From Humibacter sp. RRB41 (GTDB taxonomy: Bacteria > Actinomycetota > Actinomycetes > Actinomycetales > Microbacteriaceae), in contig NZ_JAKWJQ010000001.1 in assembly GCF_022761015.1 (NCBI RefSeq), positions 248,001 through 312,000 of the forward strand: 64,000 nt of DNA. Direction: 5' to 3'. The notes below the pieces were generated by a model that was not told the DNA's origin, did not search any database, and was given only the letters and a program-made list of their open reading frames with translations. The position numbers were made by a program, and so were the translations under genes. Shown here in pieces: positions 53,407 to 64,000 of the stretch (its first letter is position 1; each line of letters starts with the position of its first letter).

Positions 53407-54339
53407 TCAGCGCACCTCCTTCAACAGCTGCTTCACCTCGTCGATGACGAGGGCGGGACGATCCAGTGGGATGTCGTGCGAGCTGTGCGCCGCGGTCACC
53501 AGGCGTCGATCGGCGGGCGCGGCCTTCACGAACTCCGCTTGCGCGTCACGCCAGCGGGCGGCGTCGAGCGCCGTCGGGAACGGAGTCGAGGCGGACACGA
53601 TCGCGATCGCGGGAACGTCGGCCGGCCACGACAACTGGTGGTACGCAGTGTGCGCCGGACCGTAGTTCGCGGCCATCGCGATGAGCTGACGATCGGCCTT
53701 GGTGAGCTTCTTCTGCTTCTCGAGGGCGGCGACTCCCGGCGCGTTGGCTGCCACGACGCGTGCGGTCTCGTCCGCTGTGTAGAACTGCGGGAGGCTCGCG
53801 TCGACGAGCACGGCACCGGCCACGAGACCGGGGTCATCGTTCACGAGATACGTCGCCACCTCCCCCGCCTCCGAATGCGGCACCAGCACGGCGTCGTGCG
53901 TGACGCCGAGCGATTTCAGCCCGGCAGCCAGATCGGATGCCGCGACCTCGGCACTGTATGGTCCGGGCACCGCCTCGCTTCGGCCCATCCCCGCCTGGTC
54001 GTACGTGATGATCTCGGAGCCGGTGCTCTTCGCCAGCGTGGGAACCAGGTGTTTCCAATACGTCGAGTCGTTGCCGCCACCCGCCTCGAGCACGATCGCC
54101 GGCTGGTGTCCGGCCGTGACGTGGAACGCGATCTTGTGTCCGTCGTGGCTGATCATGTGCAGACCGGGAGCTGCGGAGGCGCTCTTGGCGGTGATGCTGT
54201 GCGCCGGACCGGATGCCGGTGTCGATGCGGATGCCGGCGACGCGGTGCAGGCGGCCAGCCCTCCGACGACGAGCGCAGCAGCCGTTGCGGCGAACGCGGT
54301 GCGGCGAAGACGACGGGGACGTGTGTTGTGGTCGGTCAT
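53407..54339 (-). CDS. Exported alpha/beta hydrolase lipoprotein
   Basis: A 310-residue alpha/beta hydrolase with an N-terminal Arg-rich signal peptide ending in the lipobox-like LAAC (Cys at about 31), followed by a Ser/Ala-rich linker. The hydrolase core has VLEAGGGNDS, the nucleophile region VLVPHSEAGEV and a C-terminal AAHSSHDI for the catalytic His. The elbow PHSEAG differs from the usual GHSxGG, leaving only one of the flanking glycines. AAAGGG precedes the ATG. No function is known; a role at the cell surface is inferred from the signal. Confidence 0.82.
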   Translation of the reverse strand: MTDHNTRPRRLRRTAFAATAAALVVGGLAACTASPASASTPASGPAHSITAKSASAAPGLHMISHDGHKIAFHVTAGHQPAIVLEAGGGNDSTYWKHLVPTLAKSTGSEIITYDQAGMGRSEAVPGPYSAEVAASDLAAGLKSLGVTHDAVLVPHSEAGEVATYLVNDDPGLVAGAVLVDASLPQFYTADETARVVAANAPGVAALEKQKKLTKADRQLIAMAANYGPAHTAYHQLSWPADVPAIAIVSASTPFPTALDAARWRDAQAEFVKAAPADRRLVTAAHSSHDIPLDRPALVIDEVKQLLKEVR

Positions 54340-54564
54340 GGGATGAGCCCTTTCGAGTGACGGGTCGCGTCGCCTTTCGACGGCATCGATCCGAGGAGGA
54401 TCTGCGACGTTCTCCAGCGTCGCGGCACACGGCGGCCCGCACGATGGGGCAGCCCCTCCGACTCCCCGACGTGATTCCCCCGTCGATTCCGGGGGTCACC
54501 CGGAGTGTGGCAGCGGGCGCGCAGTCGCCGATCACGCGCCAGGAATAGAGGGACATGCTGCAAA

Positions 54565-54585
54565 GTTGATATGAGTGTGCTCAAC
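54565..54585. promoter_or_regulatory. HAIR-type HspR operator, distal
   Basis: GTTGATA-N7-GCTCAAC has the 7-7-7 geometry of the HspR-associated inverted repeat. Its flanks extend the symmetry: AAAGTTGA (54562-54569) pairs perfectly with TCAACTTT (54581-54588). It lies just upstream of the dnaK -35 box. Confidence 0.65.
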
Positions 54586-54627
54586 TTTGACGAGGTGAAC
54601 TTGACAGGCATCCGGGCGCTCGCATAA

Positions 54628-56610
<1,983 letters not shown>

Positions 56611-56612
56611 TC

Positions 56613-57347
56613 ATGGCGAAGAACGACGACCCTTCGAAGGGCCGTGGGCCCGACGAGCAGCCGGACGAGCCGGTCGTGCGCGATAAGCGCAGGATCGATC
56701 CCGAGACGGGCAAGGTCCGTCGGCCGCAGGGTTCCGATTTCCCGGAGCCAGTCGAAGGGTCCGCGAATGGCGACCCTTCGGCTGGGGTCCCCGGCCCCGA
56801 CTCGGGGGACGGAGCCGACCTCGAGCACGAGCAGGTTGTGGATACCGGCGAGGGCTTCGAGGGTCCGGATGTCGAGACCTCGTTCTCCGACGCCGACCTC
56901 GACTTCCTGTCGGGACAGTCGAATGCCGAGGAGCTCGCTGCGGAGCGACTCGCCGATCTGCAGCGTGTGACGGCCGAGTACGCGAACTACCGCAAGCGCA
57001 CCGAGGCCAACCGCGAGGTGGAGCGGGAGCGCGCCGTCGCCGACACGGCGAAGGCGATCCTCCCTGTGCTCGACGACCTCGACCGTGCCGAGAAGCACGG
57101 TGATCTCGGCGTCGACAGTCCGTTCGCGACGATCGCGGCCAAGCTGCGTGCGGCATCCGAGAAGCTCGGGCTCGCATCGTTCGGGGCGGTTGGAGAGCCG
57201 TTCGACCACAACGTGCACGAGGCGATCTTCCAGCAGCCGACGGCCGGTGTGACCGAGCCGACCGTGATCGACGTGGTCGAGCTCGGCTACACCCTCGGGT
57301 CCACGTTGGTGCGTGCGGCCAAGGTGGTCGTGGCGGTTCCGCAGTAA
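56613..57347 (+). CDS. grpE: Nucleotide exchange factor GrpE
   Basis: A 244-residue GrpE, longer than usual because of an acidic, Pro-rich disordered N-terminal region of about 100 residues. The conserved core has ANYRKRTEANREVE, AILPVLDDLDRAEKH and the beta domain ending in NVHEAIFQQPT and VLRAAKVVVAVPQ-like residues. It promotes ADP release from DnaK. The ATG is 2 bases after the dnaK stop; the dnaK 3' end supplies the ribosome-binding site, GAGCAGG. Confidence 0.94.
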   Translation: MAKNDDPSKGRGPDEQPDEPVVRDKRRIDPETGKVRRPQGSDFPEPVEGSANGDPSAGVPGPDSGDGADLEHEQVVDTGEGFEGPDVETSFSDADLDFLSGQSNAEELAAERLADLQRVTAEYANYRKRTEANREVERERAVADTAKAILPVLDDLDRAEKHGDLGVDSPFATIAAKLRAASEKLGLASFGAVGEPFDHNVHEAIFQQPTAGVTEPTVIDVVELGYTLGSTLVRAAKVVVAVPQ

Positions 57348-57363
57348 CGTCGCATCACCATTC

Positions 57364-57426
57364 CGTTCAGGTCGCACAAACTGGTATTCGGGACCCCCGA
57401 TTCGCCCAGTTTCTGCGACCTGAACG
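57364..57426. repeat. Long hairpin between grpE and dnaJ
   Basis: Arms of 21 bases at 57364-57384 and 57406-57426 match with one mismatch (each includes GTTCAGGTCGC or its complement). The 21-base loop itself contains a smaller hairpin, CGGG/CCCG. It begins 16 bases after the grpE stop and ends 39 bases before the dnaJ start. It could attenuate transcription or mark an RNA processing point that lowers dnaJ-hspR relative to dnaK-grpE. Confidence 0.8.
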
Positions 57427-57465
57427 TGGGTGGGGTGTTCAACACAGACAGAAAGGAGGTGCCGG

Positions 57466-58470
57466 GTGGCCAGTCAGGACTGGTTCGACAAGGACTTCTA
57501 CAAGGTGCTCGGCGTCTCCAAAGACGTGCCGCAGGCGGACCTGAAGAAGACCTACCGCAAGCTCGCGCGTCAGTATCACCCGGACTCGAACCCGGGCGAT
57601 GCCAAGGCCGAAGGCAAGTTCAAGGAGATCAGCGAGGCCTACTCCGTGCTCTCCGACGAGGAGCAGCGCAAGGAATACGACCAGGTGCGCGCCATGGGCA
57701 CCGGTGCCCGGTTCACGGCACCGGGCGGGGGCGCAGGCGCCGGCGGCTTCGAGGATGTCTTCGGCGGCATGTTCAACCAGGGCGGCCGCGGCCAGAGCTA
57801 CACGTACCAGCAGGGCGGTGGCGGCGCCGACTATGACGACCTGCTCGGCGGCCTGTTCGGCAACGGGCGCTTCGGCCAGACGACCGGCGGGTACCGCGGA
57901 TATGGCGGGCCGACGCCAGGGCAGGATGTCTCGGCATCCACCACCATTGACTTCCAGACCGCGGTCTCCGGTGAGACGGTGCACCTCACCGTCGACGGCG
58001 AGACCGTGAAGGTGCGCATCCCGGCGGGTGTCGCCGACAAGCAGCGCATCCGCGTGCCGCGCAAGGGCCGGCGGTCGCCGGACGGCGGCGAGCGCGGCGA
58101 CCTCTATCTCACGGTGACGGTGCGCAAGCATCCGGTGTTCGAGCGCGACGGTCTGAACCTGCGTGTCAACGTGCCGGTGACGTTCGCCGAGGCGACTCTC
58201 GGCGCCACGATCGAGGTGCCGACGCTGAGCGGCGACACCGTGCGCCTCAAGGTGGCACCGGGAACGCCGAGCGGTCGCGTGCTGCGCGTCAAGGGTCGCG
58301 GCGTCTCGACCAAGAAGGGCACGGGTGATCTGCTCGCTGTCGTTCAGGTCGCGGTGCCGTCGCACCTCAGCAAGGAGGGCGAAGAGGCTCTCAAGGCGTT
58401 CGAAGCGACGCTTCCCGACGAGAATCCGCGCGAGGATCTGCTGGCGAAGGCCAGAGCGGCGGCGCGATAG
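57466..58470 (+). CDS. dnaJ: J-domain co-chaperone DnaJ (no zinc finger)
   Basis: A 334-residue Hsp40. The J domain (about 5-72) carries [11 protein letters not shown] and the HPD motif in YHPDSNPG. A Gly/Phe-rich region (about 85-155) follows, then the two C-terminal beta-barrel domains ([19 protein letters not shown], then [15 protein letters not shown]). The four CXXCXGXG zinc repeats of classical DnaJ are absent, making it a class B/CbpA-like protein within a dnaK operon. The GTG at 57466 follows AAAGGAGG by 6 bases. Confidence 0.93.
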   Translation: MASQDWFDKDFYKVLGVSKDVPQADLKKTYRKLARQYHPDSNPGDAKAEGKFKEISEAYSVLSDEEQRKEYDQVRAMGTGARFTAPGGGAGAGGFEDVFGGMFNQGGRGQSYTYQQGGGGADYDDLLGGLFGNGRFGQTTGGYRGYGGPTPGQDVSASTTIDFQTAVSGETVHLTVDGETVKVRIPAGVADKQRIRVPRKGRRSPDGGERGDLYLTVTVRKHPVFERDGLNLRVNVPVTFAEATLGATIEVPTLSGDTVRLKVAPGTPSGRVLRVKGRGVSTKKGTGDLLAVVQVAVPSHLSKEGEEALKAFEATLPDENPREDLLAKARAAAR

Positions 58471-58546
58471 GCGCAGCGCTGCGGCACGATAGGCACCGGG
58501 CTGCGGCATGCTGACGCACCAAGCGCGGCTTCGGCCGTCAGAGTTG

Positions 58547-58981
58547 ATGGGGGTGGTGAGAGTGGAACTGGATGAGACGACTCCGGTCTTCGCGATCGCC
58601 GCGGCCGCCGAGCTGGCCGGCATGCACCCGCAGACGTTGCGCCAGTACGACCGACTCGGGCTGGTGAGTCCACGGCGAACGGCCGGCCGATCGCGCCGGT
58701 ATTCGATGCGCGACGTCGTTCAGTTGCGCGAAGTGGCGCGGCTGGGCGCCGAGGGCGTGAGCTTGGAAGGCATCCGGCGCATCCTGCAGCTCGAGAACCA
58801 GGTCGGACGCCTGACGGATCGGGTGCGCGAACTCGAGTCCGCGCTCGCCGACGAGATGCTGAACCGTCCGGGGCGACGCGTGTTCGCCGCCGGGTCGGAG
58901 GGCGAGGTCGTGTCGTTGCGCGCCGGCACTCGTGTGCGGCGCAGCAATCAGGTGGTGGTCTGGCGGCCGCTGGATCGGTGA
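58547..58981 (+). CDS. hspR: Heat-shock repressor HspR (MerR family)
   Basis: A 144-residue MerR-type repressor: PVFAIAAAAELAGMHPQTLR then QYDRLGLVSPRRTAGRSRRY is the HspR signature, and a coiled coil (LQLENQVGRLTDRVRELESA) follows. HspR binds HAIR sites with DnaK as co-repressor; two such sites precede dnaK here, closing a feedback loop. The start is uncertain: the ATG at 58547 or GTGs at 58556 and 58562 are possible, with similarity beginning near VELDETT. It is 76 bases after dnaJ. Confidence 0.92.
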   Translation: MGVVRVELDETTPVFAIAAAAELAGMHPQTLRQYDRLGLVSPRRTAGRSRRYSMRDVVQLREVARLGAEGVSLEGIRRILQLENQVGRLTDRVRELESALADEMLNRPGRRVFAAGSEGEVVSLRAGTRVRRSNQVVVWRPLDR

Positions 58982-59123
58982 GGGAGCTGGCGCCAGTGCG
59001 TAATACGACGCGCAGCCGCTGTGTTCGGTCTCTTCGGTGGGGCACAATTCTCTCGTGGCATGCGGCGCACAACGCCGCAGCCACAGCGAGGACGACCGAA
59101 GCACAAGAGCGGAAAGCCACAGC

Positions 59124-60167
59124 ATGAAAGCACTGTTCAAACCCGAACCCGGCGCGGGACTGCAACTCGTAGACCGGCCAGACCCGATCGCAGGCCCTGA
59201 CGAGGTGACGATCCGCGTGCTTCGCACCGGAATCTGCGGCACCGACCTGCACATCCTGCGCTGGGACGACTGGGCGGCATCCGCTGTCAGCACCCCACTG
59301 ATCCCTGGCCACGAATTCTTCGGCGAGGTCGTCGAGGTAGGGCCGCTCGTGCACGACGTGCAGATCGGCGACCTGGTGTCGGGCGAGGGGCACATCGTGT
59401 GCGGCATGTGCCGCAACTGTCGCGCGGGCCGCCGCCAGATGTGCATCCGCACCGAAGGACTCGGCGTGCAGCGCGACGGAGCGTTCGCCGAATACCTCAC
59501 GCTTCCGGGCGCCAACGTGTGGGTGCATCATTCGTCGATCGACCCCGAGGTGGGTGCGATCTTCGACCCGCTCGGCAACGCAGTGCACACCGCGCTCGCG
59601 TTCCCGTTGGTCGGCGAAGACGTGCTCGTGACCGGATGCGGACCGATCGGCCTCATGGCGATCGCCGTCGCCCGACACGTGGGCGCCAGGTTCATCGTCG
59701 GCACGGACGTCAGCCCTGCGAGGCTCGAGCTCGCGCGCTCGATGGGCGCTGACTACACGGTGGATGTCTCGACGTCGCCGATCTCCGACGCCCAGGTCGC
59801 GCTCGGCATGCGCGAGGGCTTCGACATCGGTTTCGAGATGAGCGGAGCGCCGACGGCGTTGCCGCAGATGATCGAGAACATGACGCACGGTGGCCGCATC
59901 GCGATGCTGGGGCTGGCATCCGGACCGTTCTCCATCGACTGGGGCAAGGTCGTCACGCACATGCTGACGCTGAAGGGCATCTACGGTCGCGAGATGTTCG
60001 AGACGTGGAATGCTATGGGCGCCATGCTGCAGTCCAGTTCGGTGCTGCGGGATGCCATCGCCTCCGTCATCTCCGAACGCTTCCCCGCGCGCGACTGGCA
60101 GCGCGGTTTCGAGGCCGCCGCAGCTGGCGGCACGGGCAAGGTCATCCTGGATTGGACGCAACTGTGA
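59124..60167 (+). CDS. tdh: L-threonine 3-dehydrogenase
   Basis: A 347-residue zinc-dependent medium-chain dehydrogenase that oxidises L-threonine to 2-amino-3-ketobutyrate with NAD+. The catalytic zinc site is in [15 protein letters not shown] and [12 protein letters not shown]; the structural zinc cysteines are in [15 protein letters not shown]; the Rossmann motif is [12 protein letters not shown]. The adjacent kbl gene, coupled by overlapping stop and start, confirms the pathway. GGAAAG precedes the ATG. Confidence 0.93.
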   Translation: MKALFKPEPGAGLQLVDRPDPIAGPDEVTIRVLRTGICGTDLHILRWDDWAASAVSTPLIPGHEFFGEVVEVGPLVHDVQIGDLVSGEGHIVCGMCRNCRAGRRQMCIRTEGLGVQRDGAFAEYLTLPGANVWVHHSSIDPEVGAIFDPLGNAVHTALAFPLVGEDVLVTGCGPIGLMAIAVARHVGARFIVGTDVSPARLELARSMGADYTVDVSTSPISDAQVALGMREGFDIGFEMSGAPTALPQMIENMTHGGRIAMLGLASGPFSIDWGKVVTHMLTLKGIYGREMFETWNAMGAMLQSSSVLRDAIASVISERFPARDWQRGFEAAAAGGTGKVILDWTQL

Positions 60168-61348
60168 CGTACGGCGCATATCGACAGCACGCCTCCGACG
60201 AGCTCGCCGGAATCGAGGCGGCGGGGCTCACCAAGCGCGAGCGCGGCATCCGCGGCCCGCAGCAGACCGAGATCGTGGCGGACGGTGATCAGGTTCTGAA
60301 CTTCTGCGCGAACAACTACCTCGGACTAGCGGATGACCCACGCCTGGTCTCCGCAGCGCGAGACGCTCTCGACACGTGGGGCTACGGCATGGCGAGCGTG
60401 CGGTTCATCTGCGGCACGCAGGAGCAGCACCTCGAACTCGAGCGTCGTGTCTCGCGCTTCCTCGGCACGGACGCGACGATTCTGTTCTCGTCGTGCTTCG
60501 ATGCCAACGGCGGGGTCTTCGAGACTCTGTTCGGAGCTGAGGATGCCATCATCTCCGACGCACTGAACCACGCGTCGATCATCGACGGCATCCGTCTCTC
60601 CAAGGCGCGGCGGTTGCGCTACGCGAACCGCGACATGGCGGACCTCGAGGCGCAGTTGGTCGAGGCATCCGACGCGCGGTTCCGCGTGATCGTCACCGAC
60701 GGCGTGTTCTCGATGGACGGCTACATCGCACCGCTGCGGGAGATCTGCGACCTGGCCGACCGTTACGACGCCCTCGTCTTCGTCGACGACTCTCACGCGG
60801 TCGGCTTCATCGGCGAGCACGGTCGCGGCACCCCTGAGCTGTGCGGCGTCGAGGGACGCGTCGACATCTACACGGGAACGTTCGGCAAGGCGCTGGGCGG
60901 GGCCTCCGGCGGGTACGTGTCGTCGCATCGCGAGATCGTCGACCTGCTGAGGCAACGAGCGCGGCCCTATCTTTTCTCCAACACGCTGGCTCCGTCGATC
61001 GTCGCCGGCACGCTCGCCGCGCTCGATCTGCTCGAGGGATCAGGCGAGCTGCGCGAGCGCCTCCGTGGCAACGCCGAGCTGTTCCGCCGTCTGATGACGG
61101 AGGCGGGGTTCGAGGTGCTGCCCGGCGAGCATCCGATCGTTCCGGTGATGTTCGGCGACGCAGCGCTCACGGCCAAGGTCGCCGACGAGATGCAGCGGCG
61201 CGGCATCTACGTGACGGCGTTCAGCTTTCCGGTGGTGCCGCGGGGGCTGGCGCGCATCCGCGTGCAGCTGTCGGCGGCACACACCCACGACCAGATCGAG
61301 CGGTGCGTGCGCGCGTTCGTCGACTCGAGGGAGACGGTCGCGGCGTAG
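60164..61348 (+). CDS. kbl: Glycine C-acetyltransferase (2-amino-3-ketobutyrate CoA ligase)
   Basis: A 394-residue PLP-dependent enzyme of the alpha-oxoamine synthase family that cleaves 2-amino-3-ketobutyrate with CoA to glycine and acetyl-CoA. It has [46 protein letters not shown] and the PLP-lysine region [16 protein letters not shown]. The GTG overlaps the tdh stop (GTGA), so both enzymes are made together and the unstable intermediate can be passed on. Confidence 0.94.
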   Translation: MTYGAYRQHASDELAGIEAAGLTKRERGIRGPQQTEIVADGDQVLNFCANNYLGLADDPRLVSAARDALDTWGYGMASVRFICGTQEQHLELERRVSRFLGTDATILFSSCFDANGGVFETLFGAEDAIISDALNHASIIDGIRLSKARRLRYANRDMADLEAQLVEASDARFRVIVTDGVFSMDGYIAPLREICDLADRYDALVFVDDSHAVGFIGEHGRGTPELCGVEGRVDIYTGTFGKALGGASGGYVSSHREIVDLLRQRARPYLFSNTLAPSIVAGTLAALDLLEGSGELRERLRGNAELFRRLMTEAGFEVLPGEHPIVPVMFGDAALTAKVADEMQRRGIYVTAFSFPVVPRGLARIRVQLSAAHTHDQIERCVRAFVDSRETVAA

Positions 61349-61409
61349 GGCCGCGGGCTGCTGCGCGCAGACGGGCGCCGAGGCCCAGGACGAGTTCAGG
61401 CATCCGTCT

Positions 61410-61415
61410 TACCCT
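61410..61415 (+). promoter_or_regulatory. -10 box of leaderless promoter
   Basis: TACCCT lies exactly 6 bases before the ATG at 61422. Confidence 0.5.
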
Positions 61416-61421
61416 GGTGTG

Positions 61422-61694
61422 ATGCCTCAGAACCTCACCGAAGCCCCCGTCGACCGCATCACCATGTTCGGTGCGGCCTGGTGCGGCGACTGCCGCCGCT
61501 CGAAGTCGCTGCTCGACCGGGTCGGCGCCGACTACGAGTACCTCGACCTCGAGGCGACCCCTGAGCTGGCCGACAAGGCGCACGCGATCAGTGGGCGCAC
61601 GAACATCCCGGTGGTCGTCTTCCCTGACGGCACGCACTTCGTCGAGCCGACGGATGCCGAGCTGCAGCAGAAGCTCGACGCGATCGGCGCGTAG
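61422..61694 (+). CDS. Glutaredoxin/mycoredoxin-like protein
   Basis: A 90-residue thioredoxin-fold protein with the active-site pair in AAWCGDCRRSKSLLDR and the cis-Pro region TNIPVVVFPDGTHFVEP. This layout fits mycoredoxin/glutaredoxin-like proteins, which in actinobacteria reduce mycothiol-mixed disulfides; that substrate is inferred. The ATG at 61422 is chosen over the GTG at 61419 because of the TANNNT box spacing. Confidence 0.87.
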   Translation: MPQNLTEAPVDRITMFGAAWCGDCRRSKSLLDRVGADYEYLDLEATPELADKAHAISGRTNIPVVVFPDGTHFVEPTDAELQQKLDAIGA

Positions 61695-61772
61695 CCGCCC
61701 GCCGCTACTCGACCGACGGGGTGCGGCCAGGCAGCCCTTGACCGCCTGAAGGCGGCGCGCCAGTGTGGTCGC

Positions 61773-62495
61773 ATGTGGGTAGATCGCACCAAGGACCCGG
61801 CAGATCGTCCGCCACCTCCATCGATCGACGACTGGGCGGCACTCATCCCGGTGCCGGTGCTCGGGCTGGTGCAACAGTCGTCCGTCGAAGAGTTCGGCGG
61901 TGGTAGCAACGCGCAGACCAGCAACGGCGTGACACTGGAGCGATCGGTGCGCATCTCATACACGCTGTGGCGGTTTCCGGAGGACAAGGATGATCCCCGC
62001 AACCTCGCAGAGCTGACCGACGACATGCGACGATCGCTTGACACCCCACCGCCGGTGCGGCTGCCCGAATGGATCGTCAAGACCCGGCGGCTCATGCGCT
62101 ACCCGTTCCTCTGGGATGCTGTCAGCACAGCCTGGTACTCCCCCGATCGGTACAACGGGCGACCGGCTCTCGAGCAAGAACTGGCGCAGCATGCGAACAA
62201 CATTCTGGTGAACAAGCATCCCGAGCCCGGCGACCGCGACGCGGATGGCGTGACACGGCGCGAGGCATGGGAGCGCGTGCGCGAGTCGCACGTTCAGCAC
62301 GGGTTCGAGATTGAGGTGAACGGCCGGGCGGTCGACGGCATTCGCATCGACACGGATCCGTACGTGTATGCAGTCGCAGCCGACCTAGGCGATCGGATGC
62401 TCACCGCCGTGTTCGACCGGGACGTGCTGCCGTATCTGCGGCTGGCGTTCGCGGATCGCCCCATCGCGCTACCCGACCAACGAGAGCGCGTATGA
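61773..62495 (+). CDS. Protein of unknown function
   Basis: A 240-residue soluble protein, mildly acidic, with no signal peptide or membrane helix. Recognisable stretches are MWVDRTKDPADRPPPP at the N-terminus, LERSVRISYTLWRFPEDKDD in the middle and YVYAVAADLGDRMLTAVFDR towards the end, suggesting mixed alpha/beta structure. No family is recognised. CAGTGT lies 6 bases before the ATG. It precedes the flavin monooxygenase by 54 bases in the same direction; no functional link can be read. Confidence 0.65.
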   Translation: MWVDRTKDPADRPPPPSIDDWAALIPVPVLGLVQQSSVEEFGGGSNAQTSNGVTLERSVRISYTLWRFPEDKDDPRNLAELTDDMRRSLDTPPPVRLPEWIVKTRRLMRYPFLWDAVSTAWYSPDRYNGRPALEQELAQHANNILVNKHPEPGDRDADGVTRREAWERVRESHVQHGFEIEVNGRAVDGIRIDTDPYVYAVAADLGDRMLTAVFDRDVLPYLRLAFADRPIALPDQRERV

Positions 62496-62549
62496 CGCCG
62501 TGTTGCGCCGGGTTACGGACTCTTGCCCTGCCTCGGCGACCATGGACGG

Positions 62550-63935
62550 ATGCCACGACAGATCCGCTTCAACGCCTTCGACATGAACTGCGTCGCCCAC
62601 CAGACCTCCGGGCTCTGGAAGCACCCGGCCGACCGTGCCGACCACTACAAGGACATCGAGTACTGGACCGAGCTCGCGAAGCTGCTGGAGCGCGGCAGGT
62701 TCGACGGCATCTTCATCGCCGACGTGCTCGGCACGTACGACGTGTATGGCGGCAACAACGAGGCGGCCATTCGCAACGGCGCCCAGGTGCCCGTGAACGA
62801 CCCGTTGCTGGTCATTCCTCCGATGGCATATGTCACTGAGCATCTCGGGTTCGGGGTGACGGCGGGAACGGCGTACGAGCATCCGTACCCGTTCGCGCGC
62901 CGCATGTCGACGCTCGACCATCTCACCAAGGGCCGCGTCGGCTGGAACGTCGTCACCGGATACCTCCCGTCCGCCGCCCGCAACATGGGCCACGACGACC
63001 AGGCGGAGCACGACGACCGCTACGACCACGCCGATGAGTACCTCGAAGTGCTCTACAAGCTGTGGGAGGGCTCGTGGGAAGACGACGCTGTCGTGAAGGA
63101 TGCCGAGCGCGGCATCTTCACGGATCCGGCGAAGGTGCACGAGATCGGCCACAAGGGCAAGCACTTCACGGTGCCGGGCATCCACATCGCCGAGCCGTCG
63201 CCTCAGCGCACGCCCGTGATCTACCAGGCGGGGGCATCCTCGCGGGGTATGCGTTTCGCGGCCGAGAACGCCGAGGCGATCTTCATCGCCGGCCCGACGA
63301 AGTCGGTCGTCGCTTCGACCGTGAAGAAGATCCGGGATGCCCTCGAGGCTGCCGGTCGCGACCGTTACGCCGCGAAGATCTACACCCTGCTCACCCTCAT
63401 CACCGACGAGACGGACGAGAAAGCCCAAGCGAAGTACGAGGAGTACCTCAGCTACGCGAGTGAGGAGGGCGCGCTCGTCTTCATGTCGGGCTGGATGGGC
63501 ATCGACCTCTCGCAGTACGCGCTCGACGAGCCGATCGGCAACGTGAAGTCGAACGCGATCCAGTCGGTCGTGGCGAGCTTTCAGGAGACCAACGACAACG
63601 GACGCGAATGGACGGTGGGCGACATCGCCCGGCACAGCGCGATCGGTGGCCTCGGCCCGTTCGTGGTCGGCTCGGGCGAGAGGGTCGCGGACACGCTGCA
63701 GCAGTGGGTCGACGAAACCGACGTCGATGGCTTCAACCTGGCGTATGTCGTGACCCCCGGCACGTTCGAGGACATCGTGGAGCACGTGATCCCGGTGCTG
63801 CAGGAGCGCGGCGCCTACCCGACGGAGTACGCCGACGGCACGCTGCGCAACAAGCTGCACGGCGCGGGTGACCGCCTGCCGGATGCCCACCGCGGCGCCC
63901 GCTACCGCGTAGGCCAGTTCGAGCGCAGTCTCTGA
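62550..63935 (+). CDS. Flavin-dependent monooxygenase, NtaA/SnaA/DszA family
   Basis: A 461-residue LLM-class FMN-dependent monooxygenase. It opens MPRQIRFNAFDMNCVAHQTS, with FDGIFIADVLGTYDVYGG, VGWNVVTGYLPSAARNMG and IYQAGASSRGMRFAAENAEA, typical of the NtaA/SnaA/DszA group. These use FMNH2 from a separate reductase to oxidise chelators, sulfones or related compounds; the substrate here is unknown. The ATG at 62550 is chosen because family similarity starts there. No flavin reductase gene lies within the window. Confidence 0.92.
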   Translation: MPRQIRFNAFDMNCVAHQTSGLWKHPADRADHYKDIEYWTELAKLLERGRFDGIFIADVLGTYDVYGGNNEAAIRNGAQVPVNDPLLVIPPMAYVTEHLGFGVTAGTAYEHPYPFARRMSTLDHLTKGRVGWNVVTGYLPSAARNMGHDDQAEHDDRYDHADEYLEVLYKLWEGSWEDDAVVKDAERGIFTDPAKVHEIGHKGKHFTVPGIHIAEPSPQRTPVIYQAGASSRGMRFAAENAEAIFIAGPTKSVVASTVKKIRDALEAAGRDRYAAKIYTLLTLITDETDEKAQAKYEEYLSYASEEGALVFMSGWMGIDLSQYALDEPIGNVKSNAIQSVVASFQETNDNGREWTVGDIARHSAIGGLGPFVVGSGERVADTLQQWVDETDVDGFNLAYVVTPGTFEDIVEHVIPVLQERGAYPTEYADGTLRNKLHGAGDRLPDAHRGARYRVGQFERSL

Positions 63936-64000
63936 GGTCGCCTCACGCGACTGAGGGAAGGCCGCCGCCGAAGGCGGTCGCGTGGTCTGCCGCCCAGCTG

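Noticed and set aside
57439-58623. 394-codon minus-strand frame opposite dnaJ
   Set aside because: The opposite strand has a J domain with HPD motif and a proper ribosome-binding site.

Overview
The window is high-GC, densely packed bacterial chromosome, most likely from an actinobacterium of the Microbacteriaceae type. The evidence is strong G/C third-position bias, a dnaK-grpE-dnaJ-hspR operon behind HspR-type (HAIR) operators, an actinobacterial-style dCTP deaminase, a DinB2-type Y-family polymerase, many TetR/LacI/ROK regulators and numerous apparently leaderless promoters. Genus cannot be fixed from sequence reading alone. No phage, insertion sequence, CRISPR array or rRNA operon was seen; one tRNA gene, tRNA-Gly(CCC), is present.

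Layout. 1-4.2 kb: end of a membrane protein gene, a CtpE-like P-type ATPase and a GAF regulator. 4.2-6.6 kb: a small accessory patch with an orphan membrane protein and a toxin-first toxin-antitoxin pair. 6.7-13.3 kb: redox metabolism (pyruvate oxidase PoxB, two aldo-keto reductases, an SDR) with two TetR regulators and clear operators. 13.3-17.5 kb: membrane proteins, dcd, a PH-domain protein and a UMF1-type transporter. 17.7-28.8 kb: a carbohydrate locus with a ROK regulator, a LacI regulator, a secreted GH27 alpha-galactosidase carrying seven Cys-paired repeats, and a five-gene oligopeptide-type ABC importer. It probably hydrolyses and imports alpha-galactosides. 28.8-36 kb: hydrolases, an isolated second-type mraY, a ferritin-like protein, pyrE and an MFS transporter. 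36-38.4 kb: a MacB/FtsX-type ABC exporter with a tiny coupled ORF between its two genes. 38.4-41.5 kb: a GH3 beta-glucosidase and sugar isomerase operon. 41.5-48.2 kb: a TetR gene, an MMPL transporter fused to a degenerate ABC-ATPase-like domain, a YhgE/Pip protein and a DinB2-like polymerase. 48.6-54.3 kb: regulators, a ketopantoate-reductase-like enzyme, a ParB-like protein, a metallohydrolase and a lipoprotein hydrolase. 54.5-59 kb: the heat-shock operon. 59-64 kb: threonine catabolism (tdh-kbl), a glutaredoxin-like protein, an unknown protein and a flavin monooxygenase.

The observations most worth following are the MMPL/degenerate-ATPase fusion next to YhgE, the valine at the steric-gate position of the Y-family polymerase, the seven-repeat Cys domain on the alpha-galactosidase, the isolated MraY with an altered HHH motif, nine genes with TANNNT exactly 6 nt before the start codon, three evenly spaced operators in the TetR/aldo-keto reductase gap, and a long hairpin between grpE and dnaJ.
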